Assembly: GCA_026214975.1 (NCBI GenBank)
Contig: JAOBSW010000401.1
Location: 1-64,000 of the forward strand
DNA: 64,000 bases
Source of the DNA: Gentiana macrophylla
Lineage: Eukaryota; Streptophyta; Magnoliopsida; Gentianales; Gentianaceae
Direction: 5' to 3'
A program made the translations under genes and the position numbers. The notes under the pieces were generated by a model. The model was not told where the DNA came from and ran no database searches. It saw only the letters and a program-made list of their open reading frames with translations. Positions within the stretch are counted from its first letter, which is position 1, and each line of letters starts with the position of its first letter. Of this stretch, positions 33,198-46,353 are shown piece by piece.

Positions 33198-33600
33198 ATC
33201 CCCCACATGAATGAAAATCAATGCAAGTGCAAATGCAGACTCTGAAGAGAAGTCAGACGGAAAAATATTGCATCAAGAGTGGTAGCTTCTGGCCTTGAAC
33301 CTGCCTTAGTGAAGTACTATCATATTTACTCGGCTAATCAGTGAACTATGTCTTGAACCGTTCAATCTTTAGTGTAAACCAATACAACATCACTCACACA
33401 ATATTTTCCACTAACACCTTTCGCTTCTCATGGTTGTGTCCATCTCGCCCTGGACAACACTTGGTTCGAGAAAGTCTTTTAGAAATTCAAGCCTCAAAAT
33501 TCTACACAAACGGCCCACTTCGCACTTACATAGGTGACCTCCTTCCAAGAGTATTCTGCATTACCCACTAGAAATCAAGATATAAGAATCATTAAAAGTT
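33198..33600 (-). other. Internal remnant of the copia element
   Basis: This lies on the internal side of the LTR, after the polypurine tract. No pol motif was recognised. The right boundary is arbitrary: the sequence fades into unmarked AT-rich DNA. Confidence 0.4.
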
Positions 33601-34094
33601 TTGCTTAACCTTTTCCTCTCTGTAGACAACACTTTTATTCTAATAGAATGGGTAAATTATCATGTTTAGCTAACAACGGCATATTATATGATTAACACAC
33701 TAAATTCAAGGAATGTTAATCATACATAATGTGTAGCTTCTTTGTGGGTTTTATGACAAGAAAAACACCAGGTTTTGTCTTGTAAAATAGCACCAAACAA
33801 CTGCTCATCATGCATCTCTGGTATTTCTATAGGATGCATTGGTTTTTTGTCTGATCTTTGGTTTCAAAGATCAAAATTTTAAAAATGTTGACATGGATTT
33901 CTATTGTGAAATAAATGTCGGCTTTCGGTTCTTGTTTATGTAAAATTCACTTAAATGCTTACCTTATTATGTTACATTGCACATCATAGAGTATGCTTTT
34001 CATGTGCACAATATTTTTTTCGAAAAAACACATGTTCGCAATTTTGTTAAAAACATATGTAATTTTTCATCTACGGTGGGTATGGGTAGGACCG
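33601..34094. other. Intergenic
   Basis: No gene or repeat was recognised apart from the 9-bp target duplication (34086-34094) of the next MITE. Confidence 0.5.
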
Positions 34095-34244
34095 GGGAGG
34101 TTTTTGGGTGGTGTCTTCACACGGTGTGGAGACACGTGTGGTATCACATGGACCATACATTTTAAACTCAGTTTAAAACAGACGATCTATATGATGCCAC
34201 ATGATGTCTCCACACAATGTGGGGACACCACCTAAAAATTCTCC
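34095..34244. mobile_element. Mutator-type MITE
   Basis: Inverted ends of about 45 bp (GGGAGGTTTTTGGGTGGTGTC and GACACCACCTAAAAATTCTCC) bound a 150-bp element. The 9-bp flanks GTAGGACCG (34086-34094) and GTATGACCG (34245-34253) differ at one base, matching the 9-bp target duplication of MULEs. It lies about 310 bp before the EBS-like start codon. Confidence 0.8.
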
Positions 34245-34557
34245 GTATGACCGTGTCTTGCATAGGCTACAACGCACTAGTATTTGGATAATTTAGAAAA
34301 AAAATAAGAGCGTTTTATTGGGACGGAGGGACCGAGGGAGAAATAGGTGCACTGCGTTTCCGCCCAACGCAAAGTCCTACAAATGGCAACTCTTTCTTCA
34401 ACATCTGTCGGCGAAATGCGAGCATATCTCCGGTGCTGAAAAAAAAACCCTGCTGCGTTCTTCTATCTGTATGTTCAGCAGCAATTACTGATAAAATTTA
34501 ATTGTAAGAACCAGATTCACTGGGTTTATTTTGGAAATACTGAAGTGCATCGTTTCC

Positions 34558-36444
34558 ATGGCAACAACCAGGCCCGGCAAGCGAGAGGTGCCTCAATACT
34601 TCATCAAAGGCACCAACAAAACAGTTAGAGGTTGAATTACACATAGTCTTCCTTACTTATGCCTGATCAGTGATTGAAATTCTGGCTGTATGCATGTTGA
34701 TTGCTGTTTTTCTTTTCTTTTTTTTACCCGAGGGAGGGTTGGGGGTGGGTAGGTTTGCGATGCAATTTTTTGCGCTGAGCCCTAGAAGCAAAATGTGTGA
34801 TTGTCACTCTTTCTTGAGATCTGATTCTGGGAGCTGGAATTGATTTTGCTAGGTGCAGGGTTATATGAGCTGCATAATTACCATATGTGACTGAGTTTTG
34901 TTTTAACATTTTAACTCAATGTCTAATCTTTAGTTGGCAACAATGAGAATGAGCAGGGACGGATCTGCAGGGTAACCTAGTTCAATTCAGGAAACACACT
35001 TGCACCGGGAACATAAGATGGTTCTATGTATGTATAAAAAGAAGTTTGATATAATGTTGAACATGAATCTTTTGTTGGGTAACCACCACCCAGACCCGAC
35101 AATGAGTTGATTTTCTCTCGTTCTGAATCCGATGTAAAGAAGTTCAAGCATAGCTTTTAGTCTTGAACTTCTTAAGTGTATATATTATGTTCTATAGTTG
35201 GGTGCCACTTGGAATTTCTTTTTTATTTTCTTGGTTTGATACTTGTTACCAGAAAATGATTTCTTGATGTGCTTTAATGCCATTTTGAGCTGATTTTGGT
35301 ATCTTGTCTGCATTTGTAGCTGGAGATTGCGTCTTGATGCGGTCAGCTGAAGATGGTAGGCATCCTTATGTGGCACGTATTGAGAATATCGAGGCTGATA
35401 ATCGCAACAATATCAAGGTCCGGGTGAGATGGTATTATAGGCCTGAGGAGTCAAGGACTGGAAGGAGGCCATTCCATGGGTCGAAGGAGTTGTTCTTATC
35501 CAACCACTTTGATATACAAAGTGCCGATACAATTGAAGGAAAATGCGTTGTCCACACTTTCAAGGCTTACACCAAACTTGAGAATGTTGGGACTGAGGAT
35601 TATTTTTGCAGATTTGAATATGATGCTGCAACTGGGGGTATGATTCCAGATCGTATCGCAGTGTGAGTTTCTTTGCTCCATATTACTCAAACTTTAAACT
35701 TTCTATTGCCTATTTTCTGATGAGTTGCTAATGACATTGCTTGAATTCATTCTGAAGGTACTGCAAGTGTGAGATGCCGTATAATCCTGATGATTTGATG
35801 GTGCAGTGTGAAGAGTGCAAGGACTGGTATGATTATCTGGTTTTGTGTTATGCTTTTCTGATGTTTTTTTGTGGTTCTGAACAGGCAATAAATTTCTTGT
35901 TGAAGTTTCTCTATAATTTGAGGATTGTAGAAATATAAGGAGCGATAAAGGGGAAGAAGTCTATTCTTCATTCTGTCATCTCCTTATGGTGATGTCCTAT
36001 ATTACTAAGAATGAATTTGACTTTAAAGGACATATCTATTGGTTGCCCATTTATTTCTGCCAAGATTGGGATAAATTTTATCACTAGGCTAATGAAAGAA
36101 ATTGTGTTTGTGGTTACCTTCCCTGCACTTTTGCGAAAGCCTATCTCCTTTCTTTTCTTGAAAAAAAGAAAGACAATTGAAGAAAGGAGAGTGAAAACGC
36201 TAAAATGCTCGTGGCAGAAGTAGAATATACTTTAAGTCAAGTTTGTTTAGTAACTTGAGTTCCTTTAATATCTGGTAGATTTTCCAGGACTCTGTTAGTT
36301 TTCCTTTCTTTCGGTCACTATTGATGGCAATTTTTCGGTTGTCTTGATAGGTTCCACCCTGCTTGTGTTGGAATGACAGTTGAGAAGGCAAAGCTGCTCG
36401 AGCAGTTTGTTTGTTCTGATTGTGCATCAGATGATGTTAAATAG
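34558..36444 (+). CDS. EBS: EBS-like chromatin reader (BAH-PHD protein)
   Basis: Exons 34558-34630, 35320-35662, 35758-35826 and 36351-36444 join in frame with GT-AG introns and encode 192 residues. The BAH domain spans about residues 25-137 ([54 protein letters not shown]). A PHD finger follows at about 141-186 with all eight ligands visible: CKC, CEEC, HPAC and CSDC. This matches Arabidopsis EBS (early bolting in short days), a nuclear reader of methylated histone H3 that represses flowering genes; SHL is the close paralog. The N-terminus ([12 protein letters not shown]) favours EBS. The protein stops at SDDVK just after the PHD finger, whereas EBS homologs as I recall them carry a longer tail, which in EBS helps control histone binding. 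Confidence 0.93.
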
Positions 36445-38874
36445 CCTGGTACTCCGTCGCTTTCTGAAACCGTTTTCTAGTTTTTTATTTTTTAAATGCA
36501 TTTGAGTAGGCATGCTTTAATTTCAGCTTGTACCGTTTCTACAATGGCATATGTTTCTCACTCCCTCCATCCTTGCTCCGTAGTCTGGTGGTATCAAAGA
36601 GATGCAATTTGATGAGTTATGTAGTAATTGATAAATCGAACCATTACCAATATTAACTCCTAATGCTTGTCTTCTTTCACTAATAACAATGACACTTTTG
36701 GTGGTAAAGATAAACTGGATATTCGGTAAGTGGGCTCATTTTCGGGAATTGGGATGTCCATACGAAGAACAGTATGTAGATTCCGGACAAAGGAAGAATT
36801 TCTGTTGTTTTAAATTGAAGGACTATTCTTTTGAGTAGTGGTCAGAGGGGGTTAAGTTCTCTCTTCTAAGTACTATATTGGCAATGCAAAAATAGGGAGA
36901 AAGTGTGCATGTAAATTAAAAGCAACCATATCTTCCAACTTTCATCCATCTGGGTTATTATACCTGGGTTTCTTCCTTTTCTTCTAGGTGCACATTTAAG
37001 CAAAAGCCTTTGAGATATGTAGGGTTTGTTTGGGATTCAAAAATAACTATTCTCATCTAAAAATAGTAATTCACTCTTCAGAATATAAAACACCCAATAT
37101 CCTACACAATACACAATGAAAACCAAATAATATCTCAACTAAAAAATTTCATATGAAAAAGAAAAAGGCATGGGGGGAGGGGGGATAAAAAAACTCATAT
37201 CCACAACTGCTTTAGGGGCTCGTTAGCAATAAATGGTATATTCTGTTAAAGGGTGCTCTCTTGCCTGAATCGTTTTGAACTCATTTTTTGTTTAGTAATA
37301 TTCTTATCGTTTCTTTTTTAGGTTGTCGATCTGTTTCTTCTAGTTGTCCAGATTTGGTGATTGTTGGTATTACAGGTTTCTCTAATTAATACACCTCCCC
37401 CCCTGCTTATTGTAAAATCTAGTCTGCACGTTTTTAATATATTGATTTATTACCTTATATGGGTGAAAATATCCTGCTGCATCATTTACAATAGTCAGAA
37501 GAAATTATTTGTTTCGTCTTGGTGATACTTTCTAATTGCTTCAGAAAGTACGGCAGTGAAATAGGGAATGGTATATTTTGGTGTAGCTCCTATTATATGG
37601 TATGTAATTAGTTATCACTCTATGGCAGTTTTTACTGCTATTGCTGTAGAAATAATTTAAGCTTACCTACGGAGGCCTAGACAGGCTGTTCTGTTTTCGG
37701 ACATACACACGATGATGTGCCCTAATGCCTTCTTATTTTCCTATTTAAGTATGGCATTGAGATAACTGGATCATTTGGGCAACAGTTGGCATGTAAATAA
37801 AATACTATATTTTCTTTAGCGTAAATCATACCTTAATAGTAGAACCGTTGGCGGCTTCATGCAGGTGGGGAGCTTCTGTTTTTTTCGGGTGAAAGAATGT
37901 ATAGTGCATGGAGGAAGCTTTTTATCATTAAGATTGTAATTTTCTCATCAGTCAGAAGAAAAAGAAAAATGTGTAGACTATGCGACTTTGATGAGTTTAT
38001 GTAAGTTTTCGTATGGGCAGACCTGACAATTTTATCATAAGAAACAGTTGAAAGGGCATTAGAAGAAAAGACTTGTTGGTCGAAAATGTTTTAGTAAGGC
38101 AAGGGCCATATTTGTTGTGACTTGTGAGTTTGTTTCTTTTTGCCTTGTGTTTTAGTTACTAGCAAATACCAGATGTTTGACACTGTTGCATTGTTGAAGA
38201 GGAAGTATTATTTATGTTCAATTCAATTCGGAAATTAACATACTTAAGGAGTATAGTTAAGGCGTAGCCCTTAGGCACTAGGGCGACACAACAAGCAGCG
38301 CTCTAAGGCAAGGCAGGCAGCGCTTAGGCACTAGGGTGACACAAAGCGGCCAAGAGCAATATCATCTTTTACGTCCAGACACAAAAATTGATTCCCAATC
38401 CCAACCGGGTTATTACGATCTGAGGAGAACGATAATAAGAGAAATGCATCATACGTGCAACATCTGGACCAGCACGCCATGCCACGTATGCAATTCCCTA
38501 TTGAAGATTTAAAATCAATGGTCAGAATGTTCTTGGCGTATGCATTTCTCTATTAAAGTTCTCCTGCATCATAATAACCCATCCCAACCAGCTCCTTAAG
38601 CAATCATACAAAGCAACTATGTACTTTACTCTTTTCTTCTCTTCTCTGTTGTTTCCTTCTCTTTATCTTCTCACCTTTTCTACGGGTTTTTTCTTTTTTC
38701 TTTAACTCTAATAATTAGCTTTACATCACTTTTAATGTTAGTGTAAAACCACTCATCTCTTTGTATGAGTAGTTTGGTATTTTCAAAATAAGCTTCCCTT
38801 TTTTTTTTTTTCCTTTTTCTTTTTGGACATTGTTAATAGCACAATGTCAATTTACTCGGGCACCACACCTCGTG
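36445..38874. other. 3' flank of the EBS-like gene and intergenic DNA
   Basis: No coding domain was seen. Near 36557 CTCACTCCCTCCATCC resembles one Stowaway end without its partner. At 38250-38350 a GC-richer block repeats CTTAGGCACTAGGG twice and looks like an old transposon scrap. Otherwise nothing. Confidence 0.5.
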
Positions 38875-38995
38875 TAAATTTCGACTTTATACATGTCAAA
38901 ATCTATTTTCATTCCCTCCAGAGTTGAATTTTGTGCATAATTTCAACTCTGAACGAGTTGAAAACAGATTTCGACCTCTACAAAGTCGAAATTTA
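38875..38995. repeat. 121-bp near-perfect palindrome (foldback)
   Basis: The stretch begins TAAATTTCGACTTT and ends AAAGTCGAAATTTA. Almost every position matches its own reverse complement, including the inner blocks CAGAGTTGAA/TTCAACTCTG. A single strand could fold into a hairpin with arms of about 60 bases and scattered mismatches. Confidence 0.8.
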
Positions 38996-39599
38996 TGCAG
39001 TGTGTCTTCAATAAATCGCGATAGTCGCCATTAACACGCCTTTCTTTTAGCTTTTCTTTGGCTCCAAGTCACCTTCAACCGACCTAAGGCTCAAAAAAGT
39101 CTATAAAAAGACTAGGAAGTCCAGACTTCATTAAATTCGTGTTCTTGAGTTTTTAGAAAAAGGTTGGCCTGCTTTCTCGAGCATTCTCTTAGGACAGTGC
39201 ACCAGGCAACTGCTGGGAAGCTCGATTTGATCGTTTTGGGTTCGTTTTGCATATCAGAGCACTGAAATTGAAGCAGATCGGGATGTAGAAGCTATTTTAG
39301 GTTCAAGATCTCTTTTGAAAGTAAATTCTAATATTTTTGTAGTAGTTCTTGGCTTTGATTTAATTAGGTTAGATTTACGTAGTATTCATGTTAGACTGTC
39401 CATTTGTTCATAGGGTTCACGTAGATTCGAAGGGCACCCGTTGTCTGTTCGTAGTTTGGGTTGCAGTTTCGGTTCGTTTAAGAGGTAAGTATTTCTTCTT
39501 ATTAAAAGGATCCAATTTTAAAGTTTATGTCTTAAAATCGTTTTAGTATTGTTTTCTGGTTAATTTCACGAAACTAGACATGTTTATGTATTTAGTGTT
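38996..39599. other. Intergenic, origin unknown
   Basis: A TATA-like TCTATAAAAAGAC lies near 39100, followed by T-rich sequence resembling a 5' leader. No ORF follows it. It could be part of the truncated gypsy element to the right or an unrelated promoter scrap. Confidence 0.35.
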
Positions 39600-40556
39600 G
39601 CGATCGGGTAACTGTAAGTCAATGAGTGAGTCCATGGGGTTTAACCGGGACAACGCTCGGGCTGAAGTCCTAGAACTTCCTTTTGGTAGTTCAGTAATGC
39701 GGCTAACTCAACACGATGATCAGCTTCAGCGTTGGTAGTCTGTTCGGCATCGACTGGATCAACAGTTCTCCCAGCATCTTGCACGACAGTTGGGCCACTT
39801 TCAACAACTACGGATGGTCCGGCGACATGAACTGCCCCTTAAACCCTCCGCCTCTTGTTTGAGACAACGTCAGCAACACCCTCAGACGAACTGTCGCCAA
39901 CCTCAACAACAGCGACCCGCCTATCCTGACTCTGATCCACAGTGGTGGGCTGAATTGTAGCAAAAGGCTGCTCAGTAATAAGCACTCCTTGTGCCGATCT
40001 CCTCCTTCTTGTGCCAACCACCCTACTCGTCCCGGCCTCATTAGTGGTCGCTCTTGCAGCTGCGCTTGTGGAGGGAGACAGACTAGGAAGAGTCGGCAGG
40101 TCTACATGTGTTGCGTCCCTGAAAAGTTGCGATCTCATTTCACTTGGGTTGAGCTTGGGTTGGGTTAGGTCGACTTGAGTTGGGTTTTTACATAGTATAA
40201 GTCGGGTTGATTCAAGAAAAAAACTAACACAAACCAAACCAAATAACTATAAAACCCAATAGGTTGGTTTGGGTTGAGTTTCGAGTTTCATCCATAAAAC
40301 ATGCATTTATAATAAAATTTTTATGCTATAAAATCCTCACACATGTATACATTAAAATTCAAGTTCCATGTCATATGTTCATAAGAATAATCGTTAAAGA
40401 AAACACTTTTTTAGTAGATAAAACGTTAAAATTTGATAATTAAGAGTCCAACAACATATAGAGATAATAATTAAAGACCAATAGTCGAAGAAAAGTCAAA
40501 GAATCGTAGAAATTAAGTGATAACAGCAATATGATAAAACTATTTATTTTGGACGG

Positions 40557-40611
<55 letters not shown>

Positions 40612-41339
40612 TGGGTTGGGTTGGGTCAACCCAAAAAAAAAATAAAAAAAACCAAACCAACCCAAAATGTTTTTGGTTCGGGTCAAAACCCAACCCGAAA
40701 TTTTTTGGGTTTCAATTGGTTTGGGTTTTCGGGTTGGTTCGGTTTGGGTTTTGGGTTGGATTGGTTTCATTGGGTTTTTTGCTCAGCCTTACATTTCACG
40801 GTCGATACTGGCCTGTTTGGCCTTAGCAGCACTTTCTGTCGGGTTCATGGTGTCTGCAATAGGAAAAAGCAAGTCAAGTCGCGAATAAAGCATTTCTCGC
40901 ACAACAAAAGTCGCCCTAACGCTATTTAGCAAGGAAAAAAACAATAAAGACCTAACGCTATTAAGCAAGGCACAATGCGAGAAAAAGGACCCAAAGGAAC
41001 TCGCCTACCAGGCTCGCCCCCACAGACTTGGCATTGTAAAGGGCGCCTCCCAAAGTGACATCCAGCGAACCAGTCCGGGTCCGTCGGAAGTGGCATGACG
41101 TCATTCAACTACTCGACTCCGTCCCGCTTGGGTGCATTCAACCCGGACCGACGAAGAAGCCGATTATTTGTGGTCAATTTTCGCCAGTTGAAAACAAACC
41201 TCTGGCTTTTGGTCTCGTTATTCCAACCCAAAATTTCCTCAACACGAGACATGAAGACGGCATCCTGATCTTCCCTGGCCCGTTTGTTCAGGGCAACACT
41301 CTCGTTGGCGGACTAGCAGACTTGGGAAAGGGTCATCCG
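39600..41339 (-). pseudogene. C-terminal part of a second Tat-type antisense ORF (split by insertions)
   Basis: On the minus strand, a Lys/Glu/Arg-rich probable coiled coil is encoded at about 41140-41339 (SANESVALNKRAREDQDAVF). A Ser/Thr-, Val- and Arg-rich tail follows at 39839-40130 (RVVGTRRRRSAQG, VVEVGDSSSEGVADVV). The tail's frame continues across the hAT-like insertion at 40144-40791 if that and one target duplication are ignored. The N-terminal half lies beyond the copia element at 52311-52930. The whole resembles the antisense ORF seen in the gypsy element at 9660-19557. Confidence 0.5.
40144..40791. mobile_element. hAT-like non-autonomous element
   Basis: Identical 8-bp flanks CATTTCAC (40136-40143 and 40792-40799) surround it. 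The ends are weak inverted repeats (TTGGGTTGAGC and GCTCAGCCTTA), and both halves are rich in GGTTTGGGTTGGG-type words facing each other. The interior holds a (CA)n(TA)n microsatellite at 40558-40611. The ORFs across it are repeat artefacts. Confidence 0.7.
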
Positions 41340-43473
<2,134 letters not shown>

Positions 43474-44199
43474 ATCTCCCACTTGGCCTAAAACCAATCA
43501 CACATACACACGAGACCAAGTTAAAACACAAGAATCTCATGCAATATTCGCAACTAGCCCTAGCCATAAATGGATCGCTATCCGTGGGGACTCAGAGTAT
43601 CTTCATATCACGCTCCATATGATCAAGTAAAAGGAACCGCCTCAACACACACACGAATCTCCGACGAGACCCTGGTCCTTGCTTCAAGCAATGAATCCAC
43701 TTACTATATCAGCCATATAGAAATGATGGAAGAACAATACAAGGTTCAAGAATGAACCTCATAGACTAAATATCTTTGCTCCCGGCTGCGCCTCTAAGGC
43801 ACTCTCTGTGTTTTTGCTAAGTTGTAGAGTTTTACAGTGACCCATAGGCTATAACATTTCCAGCTCATTTGTATCACTTGATCAAAGTATTCGCAAACCT
43901 GATCTGCAGCTCCCACTCGCCGCCATGGGACTCGGGATATACGCTGTATATCTACGTTTATTTAATACCAAGTTTCAATAAACTAGGAAACTTTCCTTAA
44001 CTTGTTTAAGGATGTTCTCGACATTCACCAGATTTACTTTCATACTTGCTCATGACTCTTCATGAAGTATGAACATCTGGCATAACTCTTATGATGGATC
44101 CTATTGCAGCAAAGGGAACCTTCCATAAGCATCATCTTTCACCTCATCTTTAGGACTAACGTCCTAATATAGATAGACTTGAGAACACCGGCTAGCAGT
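43474..44199 (-). other. Copia 3' internal region
   Basis: It begins with the polypurine tract read on the minus strand. By position it should hold the RNase H end and the 3' untranslated part, but I could not recognise an intact motif. Confidence 0.4.
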
Positions 44200-46000
44200 A
44201 TCCCCTGTCGCGATCTATGCTAAACTCTTTTAGCATCACATCTATATATTTAAACTATAATCTAACAGCAATCGCTATAGATTCCTATTTCTAAAAATAA
44301 GAACTACTAATCCAAGTGCTTTCGTAAAGACCTTGAATTACCAAACATTAATTGACTATGAAATGGGGTGGAAATTCCTGAGAGAGATATCTAATACCTT
44401 ACTAAAAAATCGTAACACACTCCCACTATCCATCTTGAACATTGGGCATATTCTTCTTTTGACTAAATCAAACTCCTTTGATTATCAAACAAAGAAATCG
44501 TCTAGAGAAGCTTGTTTGAGTCCATAAATGAATCTTGTGGGTTTACATATCATGTCATCGTCTATGAACATCGAGCTTTCTGCCCAACGTCTTCAACACT
44601 ATCATATAGCCATGATACGAAGTTACAACAATCATAGTCTGAATAGAACTGGGCTCAGCCTTACAGGGACATTCCCTCTATGTAAGACAGACTAGGTTCA
44701 TAACCTGGTTGTCACTGATAGAATTTAATTCAGATATCATGGCTCCTGGCCATTACTCTCAATCTTGCCTTTCAAACATTCTTTCATAAGTCGTGAGATA
44801 TTCATTCTTTAAGATGAACATACCAGTAGCCCTTTCAGGCTTTAAGGTTATCCACAGACTTACAAAACTTTTGTGTGCACTGAGCAGTGTTCTACACCTC
44901 ATCGCTATGCGGCGTCTACTCATGTTCCAATGGTTAAATATATCTTTGTGGTTCTCAAACTCTTTTGAGATCTTATTTACTCCCACTGTCTTTTTTGGAA
45001 GTAGCACTTCATCTAGAAAACAGCATGTTTGGAGACAAACATTTTGCTCCGCGGACAAGTAAATAATATCTAGCGTGCTTGCTAAGATATTCCACAAAGT
45101 TGCATATGTCGTACTAGGCTCTAAGCCTTTCTGACTTTGCCTATGACAACTTCAAATCATCGGTTAAGATAGATTCGACATTATCCCCTTCCATATCTAA
45201 TATGGAATTTATTCAACCTTTATTCTTTGGAACTCGGTTAAGTATAAGGGCACTATCCCGAAACGGGTAAGGGATACTTCGCATGGCTTGCGTCACACCT
45301 TTATCATATAAAGTGTTGTTTCCATTTTGGGACCACAATCTAATTGCGTATCCCAAAGATGATATCCTTCAAGGGAAGAATCTTATTCCTTTTTAGACGA
45401 CTTCTGAAACACCCTTCAGGTATTAATTGCTTCAATCCAATTGAAGATTAATTCCTAAGTAGCTCATCAATCTCATATTCGTAGTAGCTTGAACTTTTCG
45501 GTCTTTCCGAATTGTTGTACTTCAATAAATACATTCAACTATTTCTAAAAATTAGTCATAGAGATTAACAAACAATTATTTGTGGCATTAATTGTCATAG
45601 GCCAACAAACATCGGTATGTTTAGGCTTTAGGCAATTTTTCTAGAATTTATAACATTTTCTTAAAAGGGTATTTTAGTCCTCTTTGGATAAGATACGTAT
45701 AACCCACATGATTCATAATCATATGGTTCAACATCATCAGAATGACGTTTAATTACACGCTTCACTTCCAGAGAGACTATGTCTAGAGTAACCACAAATC
45801 AAGGATAATAACCATACAAATATTTAGTTGAGATCTCATCACATATATCAACTATATAGTAACATCAATCTAGTATGTTAGATTCAGTGACCTTCCAACT
45901 TTATCGGAATAACATTTATTCTTTACAATTGAATATGTCTACTAAATCCTAACAAATAACTGAAAGTATGTTCTTCATAAGAACCGGAACATAATAACAT
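44200..46000 (-). pseudogene. Eroded copia pol (GAG-pre-integrase, integrase, RT)
   Basis: Reading the minus strand from right to left: a GAG-pre-integrase remnant with DYESCGLYVSYPKRTKIPF near 45670-45740; an integrase start with DVCWPMTINATNN (compare the usual DVCGPM) near 45580-45620; a post-integrase NVCLQTCCFLDE near 45010-45050; an RT start AMISELNSISDNQVMNLV near 44685-44740; and RT motif IYGLKQAS near 44503-44530. Stops and frame changes are frequent. The motif order is that of Ty1/copia. Confidence 0.75.
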
Positions 46001-46353
46001 TTATTTAGTTCCCTTATCAGTTTACTAGATCCAGAATATGGTAAGTGTTACAACGTTTGCTTCACCTTCCATATCTGTATTTAATCTTTCTAATTTAATC
46101 ACACTCGCAAGATATCATATATCTAAGAGTTGACTTGAACTTAGATAGATTTATCTCAACTCACTTGCCTATAATAGAAACTTCAATAAGTTCTCTATTT
46201 AAGCACATGCCCTAACTTTCCTTTTTAATCCTTTAAGCACTTGAAAAATGTTTCTTATTGTAGTCTTCATAAGACTTAAGAAGGATCACAAGAGCTATGT
46301 CTTTGATTTCCTTTCATAAAGAAAATCTAAAGTTTATTAAATAGATTATTTAT
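46001..46353 (-). other. Copia internal region, no motif
   Basis: This lies where gag would be expected, but no zinc knuckle or gag motif could be found by eye. Confidence 0.4.

Noticed and set aside
40611..40826. GGGTTGGGTTGGG stretch as interstitial telomere sequence
   Set aside because: The plant telomere unit is TTTAGGG; this sequence lacks that unit and belongs to a hAT-like element with 8-bp target duplications.
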